Positions 7,596 to 17,094 are shown, counted from the stretch's first letter. The stretch is DNA of 64,000 bases from JBGQOJ01 sp052119585 (GCF_052119585.1 NZ_JBGQOJ010000002.1:62001-126000), one strand, 5' to 3'. Made by a program: numbers and translations. Notes: a model not told the origin generated them from the sequence alone.

Positions 7596-8681
7596 GTGTC
7601 CGAATTCCTGACCCTTTCGGTGACCGGTGCACGGGTGCACCTTGATCCAAAGATCGGCAACATCCGCAGCCTGATCTTTCGGGCGGGCGACAGGGACTTA
7701 AGCCCATTGCACACCGCCCCCTGGGTGGATGACCCTGCGATTCTGGCGGATGAAACGATCCCGATTGTCGAACGCAGGCTGTCCGGCGATTTCTTTTGCG
7801 CCCCCTTCGCCCATAGCGATGTGGAAACCAACCCGATCCATGGCTGGACGGCGAATGGCCCGTGGGAGGTGGACGAGATCGTGCAGAATAGCCATTTTGC
7901 CATGGCTCGAATGACGCTGGGCCGCCCCGTGATGGGGGCCCGCGTCACCAAGGAGGTCCGCGTCGAGGCGGGCGTGCCGATCCTTTATCAGACCCACACC
8001 ATCAGCGACGGCGCCGACGGGCTGACCGTGGCGCATCATCCGATGGTTCAAATGGCGGGGGCGGGACGGTTGTCGTTCTCGGCCAAGCGGCTTGCGCTGA
8101 CCACGGGAGAGATGCCGGTCGCGGGGCGAAACTGGTTGAAGTATCCCGCGCAATCCACTGATTTATCGTCCTTTCCCGGCCCGGGTGGCCCCGTGGACCT
8201 GCATGATTACCCGGTGGGCAAGGGAAACGATGACTTCATCACTCTGGTCGAGGCTGGCTCGGCCCCGCTGGGCTGGACCGCCGTCGTGCGTGAGGCCGAA
8301 GATGACATCGTCTTTGTCCTGAAGGACCCCGCCGTCCTGCCGGTGACCATGCTTTGGTATTCGAACGGCGGGCGCCAATTCGCGCCGTGGAACGGGCGGC
8401 ACATCGGCGTTCTGGGCATCGAGGACGGCTGCACGGCAGGCGCCGAAGGCCACCGCGCCGCGCAAGGCCCCAACAGCGTCGCAAAGTCCGGCGTTCGCAG
8501 CGCCCTGCGTCTGGGCAGCCTGACCACCCATATCGTGCACCACGCCACCGGATGCATTCCGCGCCCTGCCAACTGGGCGCATGTTGCGGATATCTCGATC
8601 CGGGACCGCCGGTTGATCCTGACATCGGACGCCGGCGCGCAGGTGACCTTGCCCTTCAAGGCAGGATTTTTCAGAGGCTAG
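7596..8681 (+). CDS. aldose-1-epimerase-like (galactose mutarotase fold) protein
   Basis: This 361-aa protein starts at GTG 7596 with ACGGAG upstream. It is beta-rich with no signal peptide. Features reminiscent of aldose-1-epimerase-related proteins are IRSLIFRAGDRDLSPLH near residue 25, FAHSD and NPIHGW near 75-85 (conserved His of the mutarotase fold), and a glutamate-containing GIEDGC near 275. The family acts on sugars or sugar-like ligands, but the catalytic His/Glu pair cannot be verified here. It precedes the polyol genes on the same strand, so a role in sugar handling is plausible. Confidence 0.55.
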   Translation: MSEFLTLSVTGARVHLDPKIGNIRSLIFRAGDRDLSPLHTAPWVDDPAILADETIPIVERRLSGDFFCAPFAHSDVETNPIHGWTANGPWEVDEIVQNSHFAMARMTLGRPVMGARVTKEVRVEAGVPILYQTHTISDGADGLTVAHHPMVQMAGAGRLSFSAKRLALTTGEMPVAGRNWLKYPAQSTDLSSFPGPGGPVDLHDYPVGKGNDDFITLVEAGSAPLGWTAVVREAEDDIVFVLKDPAVLPVTMLWYSNGGRQFAPWNGRHIGVLGIEDGCTAGAEGHRAAQGPNSVAKSGVRSALRLGSLTTHIVHHATGCIPRPANWAHVADISIRDRRLILTSDAGAQVTLPFKAGFFRG

Positions 8682-8732
8682 TGCCGATCAAAGCTGTTAT
8701 GCGATCGGAACATCCCGACAAGAGGCCCCACC

Positions 8733-9404
8733 TTGAAAGACATCGACCTTATCATTTTCGACTGTGACGGCGTGCTGATCGACAGCGAGGTCATCAGCGC
8801 CACCGTGCTGATCGGCGCGTTGGAACGGCTGGGGATCATCGTCGATTTTGCCTATTTCACCAGCAACTTTGTCGGCCGCAGCTTTCCGGTCGTGGCCCAG
8901 ATTATCCGCGACCAGTTGAAGGCGACGCTGCCACCGGATTTCGAATTGAACTACCGGGCCGAACTGCTGGACGCGTTCTCGACCCGGTTGCGCCCGACCC
9001 GCGGGGTGGCGCAGGTTCTGGCCGCGCTCGACACGCCGAAATGCGTCGCCACCAGCAGCAGCCCCCCCCGCGCGGCCCGGTCCCTTGCGATCACCGGTCT
9101 GGCCACCTATTTCGGACCACATGTGTTCACCGCATCCGAAGTTGCCCGTGGAAAACCCGCCCCCGACCTGTTCCTGCACGCCGCCGACCGGATGGGCTGC
9201 GCCCCGCATCGGTGTCTGGTGATCGAGGACAGCCTGATCGGCGTCACAGCAGGACTGGCGGCGGGAATGCCGGTTCTGCGCTACGTCGGGGGGGCGCATT
9301 TATGTGCCGTCGATCCGGACGTATTGGCGCGCGATACCCCGGCACCGGTTTTTTCGGGTTGGGAAGATTTCGAACAGGTGATAGCAAACATCAGATCACA
9401 GTAG
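8733..9404 (+). CDS. HAD-superfamily phosphatase (beta-phosphoglucomutase / sugar-phosphatase-like)
   Basis: This 223-aa protein starts with TTG at 8733; no closer ATG preserves the first motif. Motif I is IIFDCDGVLIDSE (residues 6-18), with both aspartates of the nucleophile/acid pair. Motif II is ATSSSPPRAAR near 110, motif III lysine is RGKPAPDLF near 145, and motif IV is VIEDSLIGVTAG near 165. The helical cap after motif I fits subclass IA enzymes that act on small phosphorylated sugars or polyols. It lies 17 bp before the SorC-type regulator and probably belongs to the polyol operon region. The substrate is not determinable. Confidence 0.8.
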   Translation: MKDIDLIIFDCDGVLIDSEVISATVLIGALERLGIIVDFAYFTSNFVGRSFPVVAQIIRDQLKATLPPDFELNYRAELLDAFSTRLRPTRGVAQVLAALDTPKCVATSSSPPRAARSLAITGLATYFGPHVFTASEVARGKPAPDLFLHAADRMGCAPHRCLVIEDSLIGVTAGLAAGMPVLRYVGGAHLCAVDPDVLARDTPAPVFSGWEDFEQVIANIRSQ

Positions 9405-9420
9405 GGCCGGGGGCGACCGA

Positions 9421-10377
9421 ATGAATGGCAAGCTAAGCAGCGCCGACGCAAGGCTGGATGATGCGGCCCGGGCCGGTTGGCTGTATTATGTGGCCGGAAA
9501 CACCCAGGACGAGATCGCGCGCAAGCTGGGTGTGTCCCGCCAGTCCGCGCAGCGACTGGTCTCACTTGCGGTCAGCGAACGCCTGATAAAGGTGCGCCTT
9601 GACCATCCCATCGCGCGCTGCATGGAACTGGGCGCCGAGCTGAAACAGCGCTTTGACCTGAAATTCTGCGAGATTGTCCCCAGCGACCCGGCCGCCCCCA
9701 GCCTGCTGACCGGCGTGGCCATCGCCGCCGCCGCCGAGATGGAACGATACCTGAAATCCCCCGATCCGGTGATCATCGCCCTTGGCACCGGTCGCGCCCT
9801 GCGGACCTGCGTCGAGCAATTGCCGCAGATGAACTGTCCGCAACACCGGATTGTCTCGCTCTTGGGCAACATGATGTCGGATGGGTCGGCGACCCCCTAT
9901 AACGTTGTGATCCGCATGGCCGAGCGGGTGAACGCGCGGCACTATCCGATGCCGCTGCCGGTTCTTGCCCGCTCCGAGGAAGAACTGCAGATCCTGCACA
10001 GCCAGGAACCGGTGCACAACACATTGGAACTCTGCCGGCAGGCCGATGTCACCTTTGTCGGGATCGGGCAGATCAACCAGACCGCACCGCTGGTTGTGGA
10101 CGGTTTCATGAGCGCGCAAGAGGCTGTCGCCCTGAAAGAGACCGGCGCAATAGGCGAGATCACCAGTTGGGTTTTCGACCGCGAAGGCCATGTGCTCGTC
10201 GGTGGTGTCAACCGGCTTGTGGCCAGTGCGCCCCTGATTCTGGGCGGGCAAAAACCCGTCGTGGGGGTCGCTTCCGGCGCCGACAAGGCCCCCGCCATGC
10301 TCGGTGCGTTGCGGGGCGGGCTGATCAACGCCCTGATCACCAACGAGGCAACAGCGGAACTGGTTCTCGCCTCCTGA
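9421..10377 (+). CDS. smoC: SorC/DeoR-type sugar-binding transcriptional regulator of the polyol operon
   Basis: This 318-aa protein has an N-terminal helix-turn-helix at about residues 28-55 (DEIARKLGVSRQSAQRLVS) and a C-terminal SorC sugar-phosphate effector domain. That domain includes IIALGTGRALRTC near 120, LLGNM near 145 and VGVASGADKAPAMLGALRGG near 285, the last with the typical KA..L.AL.GG pattern. It sits directly upstream of smoE, as the regulator does in Rhodobacter sorbitol/mannitol loci, so it probably responds to a polyol or its phosphorylated product. The symbol is assigned by position and family. Confidence 0.8.
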   Translation: MNGKLSSADARLDDAARAGWLYYVAGNTQDEIARKLGVSRQSAQRLVSLAVSERLIKVRLDHPIARCMELGAELKQRFDLKFCEIVPSDPAAPSLLTGVAIAAAAEMERYLKSPDPVIIALGTGRALRTCVEQLPQMNCPQHRIVSLLGNMMSDGSATPYNVVIRMAERVNARHYPMPLPVLARSEEELQILHSQEPVHNTLELCRQADVTFVGIGQINQTAPLVVDGFMSAQEAVALKETGAIGEITSWVFDREGHVLVGGVNRLVASAPLILGGQKPVVGVASGADKAPAMLGALRGGLINALITNEATAELVLAS

Positions 10378-10738
10378 CGCTGCGCCCTTGCTTACTGCGG
10401 CGCGTGCAAACTGCGGCCTGTGCTGATTGTGTGCCGCGTCGCCACGAACAAACCAACCCGTTCTTTTTGGTTCAAATATCCGCGCCGCAGGCACACCGAG
10501 CGCCCGAAGGGCGCGAGATAAAAGCCGTCGCGCGGAACGCGCGCCATCGGTTTCGCGTGGAGCGGGCGTCCTTTGCTTTGATCCCGCGTGTTGAATTGCC
10601 TTCTGAATAGCCGGTTTTCCTGCCCGTTTCGTGAATTTTTGCGCAGGAAAAGAATCGCGGTTGACTCGAATCTCCAGTTGAATGAATATTTGCCCAACCG
10701 ATAGGCATATGCTCACATCGGGAAAATGGGAGGAACGA
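10378..10738. promoter_or_regulatory. 361-bp upstream region of the polyol transport operon
   Basis: No convincing gene is seen here. It holds a GCGCCC-GAA-GGGCGC hairpin at 10500-10514 (possible weak terminator for the regulator gene) and a TTGACT -35-like hexamer at 10661. An 8-bp palindrome, GCATATGC, lies at 10705-10712 within AGGCATATGCTC and could be a SorC-type operator. The strong ribosome-binding site GGGAGG at 10728-10733 belongs to smoE. Promoter and operator are suggestions from sequence only. Confidence 0.4.
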
Positions 10739-12049
10739 ATGAAAACTTCAATGCGCGCCCTTTTGGGCGCTACAGCGTTGTCCCTGCTGGCCACCGGTGG
10801 CTTCGCAGAGACCCTGACAATCGCGACCGTGAACAACGGCGACATGATCCGCATGCAAAAGCTGACGGATGACTTCACGGCAAAGAACCCCGGCATCGAC
10901 GTCGAGTGGGTCACCCTGGAAGAAAACGTCCTGCGCCAGCGCGTCACCACGGATGTGGCCACCAAGGGCGGCCAGTATGACGTGATGACCATCGGCACCT
11001 ACGAGGTTCCGATCTGGGGCAAGCAGGGCTGGCTGGTCTCGCTGAACGATCTGCCCGCATCCTATGACGTCGACGATCTGCTGCCCGCGATCCGTGGCGG
11101 CCTGACCGTCGACGGAGAGCTGTACGCGTCGCCCTTCTACGGCGAATCCTCGATGGTCATGTATCGCAAGGACCTGATGGAAAAAGCCGGGTTGGAAATG
11201 CCTGACGCGCCAACCTGGACCTTCATTGCGGACGCAGCCCGCAAGATGACCGATAAAGCCAACGAAGTGTATGGCATCTGCCTGCGCGGCAAGGCTGGCT
11301 GGGGCGAGAACATGGCGTTCCTGACCGCCACGGCAAACTCGTTCGGCGCAAGCTGGTTCGACATGGAGTGGAAGCCTCAGTTCGACGGCCCCGAGTGGAA
11401 AGAGACACTCAACTTTTACGTCAACCTGATGAACGACGCGGGCCCTCCGGGTGCGGCCAACAACGGCTTCAACGAGAACCTGTCGCTGTTCCAGACCGGC
11501 AAATGCGGGATGTGGATCGACGCGACTGTTGCGGCGTCTTTCGTCAGCAACCCCAAGGACAGCACCGTCGCCGATCAGGTCGGTTACGCACTGGCGCCCG
11601 ACAATGGTCTGGGCAAGCGCGGCAACTGGCTCTGGGCATGGTCGCTGGCCATTCCGGCAGGCACCCAGAAGGCTGACTCCGCCAAGAAATTCGTAGAATG
11701 GGCAACGTCGAAAGACTATCTGGCGCTTGTCGCTGCGAATGAAGGCTGGGCAAACGTTCCTCCGGGCACACGGACCTCTCTGTACGAGAACCCCGAGTAC
11801 CAGAAGGTGCCTTTTGCGAAGATGACCCTCGACAGCATCAACTCGGCTGACCCGACGAACCCGACGGTCAACCCTGTGCCCTATGTTGGCGTGCAGTTCG
11901 TGGCGATCCCGGAATTCCAGGGCATTGCAACCTCGGTCGGCCAGCAGTTCTCTGCCGCGCTGGCAGGCACGACAAGCGTCGATGACGCACTTGCGAATGC
12001 TCAGGCTCTGGCCGTTCGCGAGATGACAAAGGCCGGTTACATCAAGTAA
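10739..12049 (+). CDS. smoE: sorbitol/mannitol ABC transporter, periplasmic substrate-binding protein
   Basis: This 436-aa protein starts at ATG 10739 behind GGGAGGA. It has a Sec signal peptide (MKTSMRALLGATALSLLATGGFA) followed by the mature start ETLTIATVNNGDMIRMQKL. It is a family 1 (MalE-like) solute-binding protein, with polyol-binding SmoE features such as SPFYGESSMVMYRKDLMEKAG near residue 135 and LWAWSLAIP near 305. It captures sorbitol, mannitol or related polyols in the periplasm for SmoFGK. A strong hairpin after the stop codon separates it from the permease genes. Confidence 0.93.
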   Translation: MKTSMRALLGATALSLLATGGFAETLTIATVNNGDMIRMQKLTDDFTAKNPGIDVEWVTLEENVLRQRVTTDVATKGGQYDVMTIGTYEVPIWGKQGWLVSLNDLPASYDVDDLLPAIRGGLTVDGELYASPFYGESSMVMYRKDLMEKAGLEMPDAPTWTFIADAARKMTDKANEVYGICLRGKAGWGENMAFLTATANSFGASWFDMEWKPQFDGPEWKETLNFYVNLMNDAGPPGAANNGFNENLSLFQTGKCGMWIDATVAASFVSNPKDSTVADQVGYALAPDNGLGKRGNWLWAWSLAIPAGTQKADSAKKFVEWATSKDYLALVAANEGWANVPPGTRTSLYENPEYQKVPFAKMTLDSINSADPTNPTVNPVPYVGVQFVAIPEFQGIATSVGQQFSAALAGTTSVDDALANAQALAVREMTKAGYIK

Positions 12050-12061
12050 ACGGTCCTCCCT

Positions 12062-12092
12062 TGCGGGGCTGGTGTGAACAGTCAGCCCCGCA
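12062..12092 (+). promoter_or_regulatory. intercistronic stem-loop between smoE and smoF
   Basis: TGCGGGGCTG (12062-12071) pairs perfectly with CAGCCCCGCA (12083-12092) around an 11-nt loop, followed by a T-rich stretch (TTCTTTTTATT). Such structures after binding-protein genes usually stabilise the upstream mRNA or partly terminate, giving more binding protein than permease. Confidence 0.75.
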
Positions 12093-12134
12093 TCCCTTCT
12101 TTTTATTCACCCGCCCCAGCTAAGGATCCGTCCG

Positions 12135-13007
12135 ATGGCCACGCAACACTCGCGCGCTGCCGCGCGTCTTATGATTTCGCCCGCCGTTCTGTTGCTTTTG
12201 GCATGGATGATTGTTCCTCTGGCGATGACACTGTATTTCTCGTTCCTGCGCTACAACCTGTTGATGCCGGGAATGGAAACCTTTGCTGGGTTTTCCAACT
12301 ACAAATACTTCCTGACCGATCCCGCCTTCTTTGATGCGCTCTGGAACACGCTTGCCCTTGTGGGCGGTGTTCTGGTGATCACCATCACCGGGGGCATATT
12401 GCTGGGTCTTTTGCTGGATCAGCCGTTCTGGGGGCAGGGGATTGTCCGTGTTCTGGTGATTGCACCGTTCTTTGTCATGCCGACCGTGTCGGCGCTGGTC
12501 TGGAAGAACATGTTCATGAATCCGGTGAACGGGCTTTTCGCCTATATTGCCAAGGCGCTTGGCCTGCAACCATTCGAATTCCTCAGCCAGGCGCCGCTGG
12601 CCTCGATCATCCTGATCGTCGCATGGCAGTGGCTGCCCTTTGCCACGCTGATCCTGCTGACCGCGCTGCAATCGCTGGACCGCGAGCAACTGGACGCGGC
12701 AGAGATGGACGGGGCGGGGCCGATCAACCGCTTTATCCACATCATGCTGCCGCATCTCAGCCGCGCCATCACCGTGGTGATCCTGATCCAGACCATTTTC
12801 CTGCTGTCTGTGTTCGCGGAAATTCTGGTGACGACGAACGGCGGCCCCGGCACGGCCTCGACCAACCTGACCTACCTGATCTACGCGCAGTCCTTGCTGC
12901 AATACGACGTGGGCGGCGGGTCTGCGGGCGGTGTCGTGGCGATCATCCTAGCCAATATTGTTGCGATCTTCCTGATGCGGATGATCGGCAAGAACCTGGA
13001 GAACTGA
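12135..13007 (+). CDS. smoF: sorbitol/mannitol ABC transporter permease 1
   Basis: This 290-aa inner-membrane protein has six predicted transmembrane segments (first at about residues 13-35). The ABC permease EAA loop near residue 195, EQLDAAEMDGAGPINRFIHI, contacts the ATPase. It belongs to the MalF-like binding-protein-dependent permease family and pairs with SmoG, whose gene follows after one base. Confidence 0.92.
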   Translation: MATQHSRAAARLMISPAVLLLLAWMIVPLAMTLYFSFLRYNLLMPGMETFAGFSNYKYFLTDPAFFDALWNTLALVGGVLVITITGGILLGLLLDQPFWGQGIVRVLVIAPFFVMPTVSALVWKNMFMNPVNGLFAYIAKALGLQPFEFLSQAPLASIILIVAWQWLPFATLILLTALQSLDREQLDAAEMDGAGPINRFIHIMLPHLSRAITVVILIQTIFLLSVFAEILVTTNGGPGTASTNLTYLIYAQSLLQYDVGGGSAGGVVAIILANIVAIFLMRMIGKNLEN

Positions 13008-13008
13008 C

Positions 13009-13839
13009 ATGGCACGCGCTGTATCCACCACCCGCAAATCGGTCGTGACCGTCGCGGCATGGTCCATCGGTTTCCTGATCTTCTTTCCGATCCTCTGGAC
13101 CGTGTTGACCAGCTTCAAATCCGAGGCAGAGGCAATCGCCTCTCCCCCGTCCTTTGTCTGGTTCAACTGGACGACCGAGAACTACACCGAGGTGCTTGAA
13201 CGGTCGAACTACTTCCTGCACTTCTGGAATTCGGTTGTGATTTCTGTTGGCTCCACGGTGCTGGGTCTGATCATCGCGGTGCCTGCCGCATGGTCGATGG
13301 CCTTTGTGCCGGGCAAGCGGACCAAGGACATCCTGATGTGGATGCTGTCGACCAAGATGCTGCCGCCGGTGGGCGTTCTGATCCCGATCTACCTGTTGTT
13401 CCGCGACACCGGTCTTTTGGACACGCGCACGGGTCTGGTCATGGTGATGACCCTGATCAACCTGCCGATCATCGTCTGGATGCTTTATACCTACTTCAAG
13501 GAAATCCCCGGCGAAATCCTCGAGGCGGCCCGGATGGACGGCGCAAGCCTGCGCGCCGAGATCCTGTATGTGCTGACGCCCATGGCGGTTCCCGGTATCG
13601 CATCGACCATGCTTTTGAACATCATCCTTGCCTGGAACGAGGCGTTCTGGACGCTGAACCTGACGGCGGCAAAAGCCGCACCGCTGACCGCCTTTATCGC
13701 CAGCTATTCCTCGCCTGAGGGGCTGTTTTACGCGAAACTCAGCGCGGCCAGCACGATGGCGATTGCCCCGATCCTGATCCTTGGCTGGTTCAGCCAGAAA
13801 CAACTTGTACGCGGCCTGACCTTTGGCGCAGTGAAATAG
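13009..13839 (+). CDS. smoG: sorbitol/mannitol ABC transporter permease 2
   Basis: This 276-aa MalG-like permease has six predicted membrane helices, the first at about residues 14-34, and the EAA loop GEILEAARMDGASLRAEI near residue 170. The C-terminal KQLVRGLTFGAVK is the usual ending of this family. It forms the heterodimeric channel with SmoF, and the gene is closely packed in the operon (11 bp before smoK). Confidence 0.92.
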   Translation: MARAVSTTRKSVVTVAAWSIGFLIFFPILWTVLTSFKSEAEAIASPPSFVWFNWTTENYTEVLERSNYFLHFWNSVVISVGSTVLGLIIAVPAAWSMAFVPGKRTKDILMWMLSTKMLPPVGVLIPIYLLFRDTGLLDTRTGLVMVMTLINLPIIVWMLYTYFKEIPGEILEAARMDGASLRAEILYVLTPMAVPGIASTMLLNIILAWNEAFWTLNLTAAKAAPLTAFIASYSSPEGLFYAKLSAASTMAIAPILILGWFSQKQLVRGLTFGAVK

Positions 13840-13850
13840 GAACGAACCTT

Positions 13851-14855
13851 ATGGGACATATTTCTCTTAATCAGATCACCAAGCGGTTCGGCGAAGTCGA
13901 GGTCATTCCGCCCCTTGATCTGGAAATCAACGAAGGCGAATTTGTGGTGTTTGTCGGCCCCTCGGGCTGCGGTAAATCCACGCTTTTGCGGCTGATTGCC
14001 GGGCTTGAGGACGTGACCAGCGGTGACATAAGGATCGACGGGCGCAACGCGACCGAAGTACCGCCCGCCAAACGCGGCCTGGCGATGGTGTTCCAGTCCT
14101 ACGCTTTGTATCCGCACATGACCGTGCGCAAGAATATCGCCTTTCCGCTGCGGATGGCGGGGCTGGACAAGGCCGCGCAGGATGCCAAGGTCAATGCCGC
14201 GGCGAAGGTTCTGAACCTGACCGACTATCTGGACCGGCGCCCCGGGCAACTGTCCGGTGGCCAGCGCCAGCGCGTGGCCATTGGCCGTGCCATTGTCCGC
14301 GAACCTGCGGCGTTCCTGTTCGACGAACCCTTGTCGAACCTTGATGCCGCCTTGCGGGTGAACATGCGGCTGGAAATCAGCGAGCTGCACAACACGCTGA
14401 AAACCACCATGGTCTATGTGACGCACGATCAGGTCGAGGCGATGACCATGGCCGACAAGATCGTCGTGCTGCATGCGGGACGGATCGAGCAGGTCGGATC
14501 GCCGCTGGAGCTGTATAAAGCCCCCAAGAACGTCTTTGTCGCGGGCTTTATCGGGTCGCCCAAGATGAACCTGATCAGCGGCCCCGAGGCGGCAAAGCAT
14601 GATGCCACCACCATCGGCATCCGCCCCGAACACCTGCTGGTGTCCCATACCGAAGGTCTGTGGAAGGGGCGCGTTGGCGTCTCTGAACATCTTGGCTCTG
14701 ACACGTTCCTGCATGTGCATGACACCGGACTTGACGATGTGATCACCGTTCGCGCAGGCGGCGAGATCAGCGCGCGGCATGGCGATACGATCTATCTTAG
14801 CCCCGATATGGAAAAGCTGCACCGCTTTGACGCGCAGGGGCTTCGGATCGCATGA
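13851..14855 (+). CDS. smoK: sorbitol/mannitol ABC transporter ATP-binding protein
   Basis: This 334-aa protein has Walker A GPSGCGKST near residue 38, Q-loop VFQSYALYPHMTV near 80, signature LSGGQRQRVAIGRAI near 135, Walker B AAFLFDEPLSNLD near 155, and a switch histidine in VTHDQVEAM. The C-terminal domain (residues 235-334) is the OB-type regulatory domain of the MalK/UgpC group. It energises SmoFG. Its stop overlaps the smoS start by 4 bp (ATGA). Confidence 0.93.
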   Translation: MGHISLNQITKRFGEVEVIPPLDLEINEGEFVVFVGPSGCGKSTLLRLIAGLEDVTSGDIRIDGRNATEVPPAKRGLAMVFQSYALYPHMTVRKNIAFPLRMAGLDKAAQDAKVNAAAKVLNLTDYLDRRPGQLSGGQRQRVAIGRAIVREPAAFLFDEPLSNLDAALRVNMRLEISELHNTLKTTMVYVTHDQVEAMTMADKIVVLHAGRIEQVGSPLELYKAPKNVFVAGFIGSPKMNLISGPEAAKHDATTIGIRPEHLLVSHTEGLWKGRVGVSEHLGSDTFLHVHDTGLDDVITVRAGGEISARHGDTIYLSPDMEKLHRFDAQGLRIA

Positions 14856-15625
14856 GCCGTCTTGCCGGAAAATCGGCCCTGATCACGGGGTCCGCGCGCG
14901 GCATCGGGCGTGGCTTTGCAGAGGCCTATGTGCGCGAGGGCGCGCGCGTGGCCATCGCCGACATCAACCTTGACGCGGCGCAGCAAACCGCGTGCCAGAT
15001 CGGCGCGGCGGCCTACGCCGTGCAACTCGACGTGACCGATCAGGCCAGCATCGACGCCTGTGTTGCCGCCTGTGTCGCCGAAACCGGCGGCATCGACATT
15101 CTGGTGAACAACGCGGCGCTGTTCGATCTGGCCCCGATCACCGACATCACCCGCGCCAGCTATGACACGCTGTTTGCCGTCAACGTGGCAGGCACGCTGT
15201 TCACCATGCAGGCCGTGGCCAAGGCGATGATCGCACGCGGGCAGGGCGGCAAGATCATCAACATGGCCAGTCAGGCAGGGCGCCGGGGCGAGGCGGTCGT
15301 GGGCGTTTACTGCGCCACAAAGGCCGCCGTGATCAGCCTGACGCAAAGCGCGGGCCTGAACCTGATCCGCCACGGGATCAACGTCAACGCCATCGCCCCC
15401 GGCGTGGTGGACGGCGATCACTGGGATCACGTCGATGCGCTGTTCGCGAAATACGAGGGGCTGAAGCCCGGCGAAAAGAAAAAGACCGTCGGTGCCGCCG
15501 TTCCCTTCGGGCGGATGGGCACCGCGCAGGATCTGGCGGGAATGGCCATCTTTCTGGCCACCTCCGAAGCCGATTACATCGTGGCCCAGACGTATAACGT
15601 CGACGGCGGAAACTGGATGAGTTGA
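14852..15625 (+). CDS. smoS: sorbitol dehydrogenase (L-iditol 2-dehydrogenase), short-chain dehydrogenase
   Basis: This 257-aa SDR enzyme has the NAD-binding glycine motif GSARGIGRG at residues 12-20, LVNNAA near 88, catalytic Ser in INMASQAG near 140, and the YCATK Tyr-Lys pair near 153. The ending VDGGNWMS is the classical SDR C-terminus. In Rhodobacter the orthologue oxidises sorbitol to fructose, and also galactitol and L-iditol. It follows the transporter genes with start-stop overlap and overlaps mtlK. Confidence 0.92.
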   Translation: MSRLAGKSALITGSARGIGRGFAEAYVREGARVAIADINLDAAQQTACQIGAAAYAVQLDVTDQASIDACVAACVAETGGIDILVNNAALFDLAPITDITRASYDTLFAVNVAGTLFTMQAVAKAMIARGQGGKIINMASQAGRRGEAVVGVYCATKAAVISLTQSAGLNLIRHGINVNAIAPGVVDGDHWDHVDALFAKYEGLKPGEKKKTVGAAVPFGRMGTAQDLAGMAIFLATSEADYIVAQTYNVDGGNWMS

Positions 15626-17094
15626 TGGCACTTGAACTGAACAAAGACACGCTGGACAAACTTCCCGCGGGTGTTTCCGTCCCGTCCTATGACCGCAGCG
15701 GTCTAAGCGCCGGCATCATCCATATCGGTGTCGGCAACTTTCACCGCGCGCATCAGGTCTACTATCTTGACCGCCTGTTCGAGACGGGCGCGGACCACGA
15801 CTGGGCCATCATCGGCGCAGGGATCAAGCCGTTCGATGCCGCCATGCGCGACAAGCTGAAGGCGCAGGACTGGCTGAACACCGTGGTCGAACTGGACCCG
15901 ACCGGCCTGACGGCGCGCGTGACCGGCGCGATGATCGACTTTCTGGAGATCGGACCGGAGCCTCTGATAAAGGCGCTTGCCGATCCTGCGATCCGCATCG
16001 TGTCGCTGACCATCACCGAGGGTGGCTATTTCGTCGACGCCATGACTGGCGGCTTTGATGCAAAGCACCCCGATATTCTTTACGATGCCGCGCATCCAGG
16101 TGCCCCGCAAACCGTGTTCGGCATCCTGCTGGCCGGTCTGCAACAGCGTCGCGCGGCGGGTGTGGCGCCGTTCACGGTCATGTCCTGCGATAACCTGCCA
16201 GAGAACGGCCATGTGGCCGGGCAGGCGGTGCGCGGTCTGGCCCGGCTGATGTCCGATGATCTGGGCACTTGGGTGACGCAAAACGTCGCCTTTCCGAACG
16301 GCATGGTCGATTGTATCACGCCCGCGACCACCGATCTGGAACGGCAAAAGGTTGCTGACCTGTTCGGAATCCAGGACGCCGCCCCCGTGGTCTGCGAACC
16401 CTTCCACCAATGGGTGCTGGAAGATGACTTTCCCACGGGTCGCCCCGCGCTGGAAAGGGTGGGGGTGGAATTCGTCAAGGACGTCACCCCTTACGAACTG
16501 ATGAAGCTGCGCATCCTGAACGGCGGTCATGCGGCCATCGCCTATCCTGCGGGGCTTTTGGGTATCCATTTTGTGCATGACGCAATGGCCGACACCGATA
16601 TTTCCGACTGGTTGATGGCGCTGGAGCACCGCGAGGTGATTCCGACCCTGTCGCCGATCAGGGGCGTGGATTTCGTCACATATCTGAACACGGCTGCGGC
16701 GCGGTTCTCGAACGCGGCGGTCGGTGACACCATTCCGCGCCTTTGTCTGGACGGATCCAACCGCCAGCCAAAGTTTATTCTGGCCACGTTGCGCGCGGCA
16801 CTCGAGGCGGGCGGCCCGATCGAGGGGCTGGCGCTGGAACTGGCGCTGTGGTGCCGCTATTGCGCCGCCACAACCGAAGAGGGCGCGCCGATCAAGGTCG
16901 AGGATGCCATGGCCGGGGAATTGGCAACAGCAGCCCTTGCGGCCCGCGCACAACCAGAGGCCTTTCTGCGGCTGGAGGCGGTGTTTGGCGATCTTGGCGG
17001 GAACCCGCAGTTGATAGACGCGTTCTCGCGGCAATTGGACAGCCTTTGGACCAAAGGCGTTCGCGCAACTCTGCGCGGATTTATCGACGCCTAG
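15625..17094 (+). CDS. mtlK: mannitol 2-dehydrogenase
   Basis: This 489-aa protein starts at ATG 15625, overlapping the smoS stop by one base. It belongs to the polyol-specific long-chain dehydrogenase family. The N-terminal Rossmann part has IIHIGVGNFHRAHQVYYLD near residue 30, and the C-terminal domain has KLRILNGGHAAIAYPAGLLG near 295, with the lysine and N/H residues of the active site. It oxidises D-mannitol to fructose with NAD. No xylulokinase or fructokinase gene follows here, so fructose phosphorylation must be encoded elsewhere. Confidence 0.93.
   Translation: MALELNKDTLDKLPAGVSVPSYDRSGLSAGIIHIGVGNFHRAHQVYYLDRLFETGADHDWAIIGAGIKPFDAAMRDKLKAQDWLNTVVELDPTGLTARVTGAMIDFLEIGPEPLIKALADPAIRIVSLTITEGGYFVDAMTGGFDAKHPDILYDAAHPGAPQTVFGILLAGLQQRRAAGVAPFTVMSCDNLPENGHVAGQAVRGLARLMSDDLGTWVTQNVAFPNGMVDCITPATTDLERQKVADLFGIQDAAPVVCEPFHQWVLEDDFPTGRPALERVGVEFVKDVTPYELMKLRILNGGHAAIAYPAGLLGIHFVHDAMADTDISDWLMALEHREVIPTLSPIRGVDFVTYLNTAAARFSNAAVGDTIPRLCLDGSNRQPKFILATLRAALEAGGPIEGLALELALWCRYCAATTEEGAPIKVEDAMAGELATAALAARAQPEAFLRLEAVFGDLGGNPQLIDAFSRQLDSLWTKGVRATLRGFIDA

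Noticed and set aside
10392..10697. Minus-strand open frame of 101 codons in the smoE upstream region
   Set aside because: No family match that I can recognise, no ribosome-binding site, and it overlaps the likely smoE promoter; possibly a degraded fragment but unsupported.
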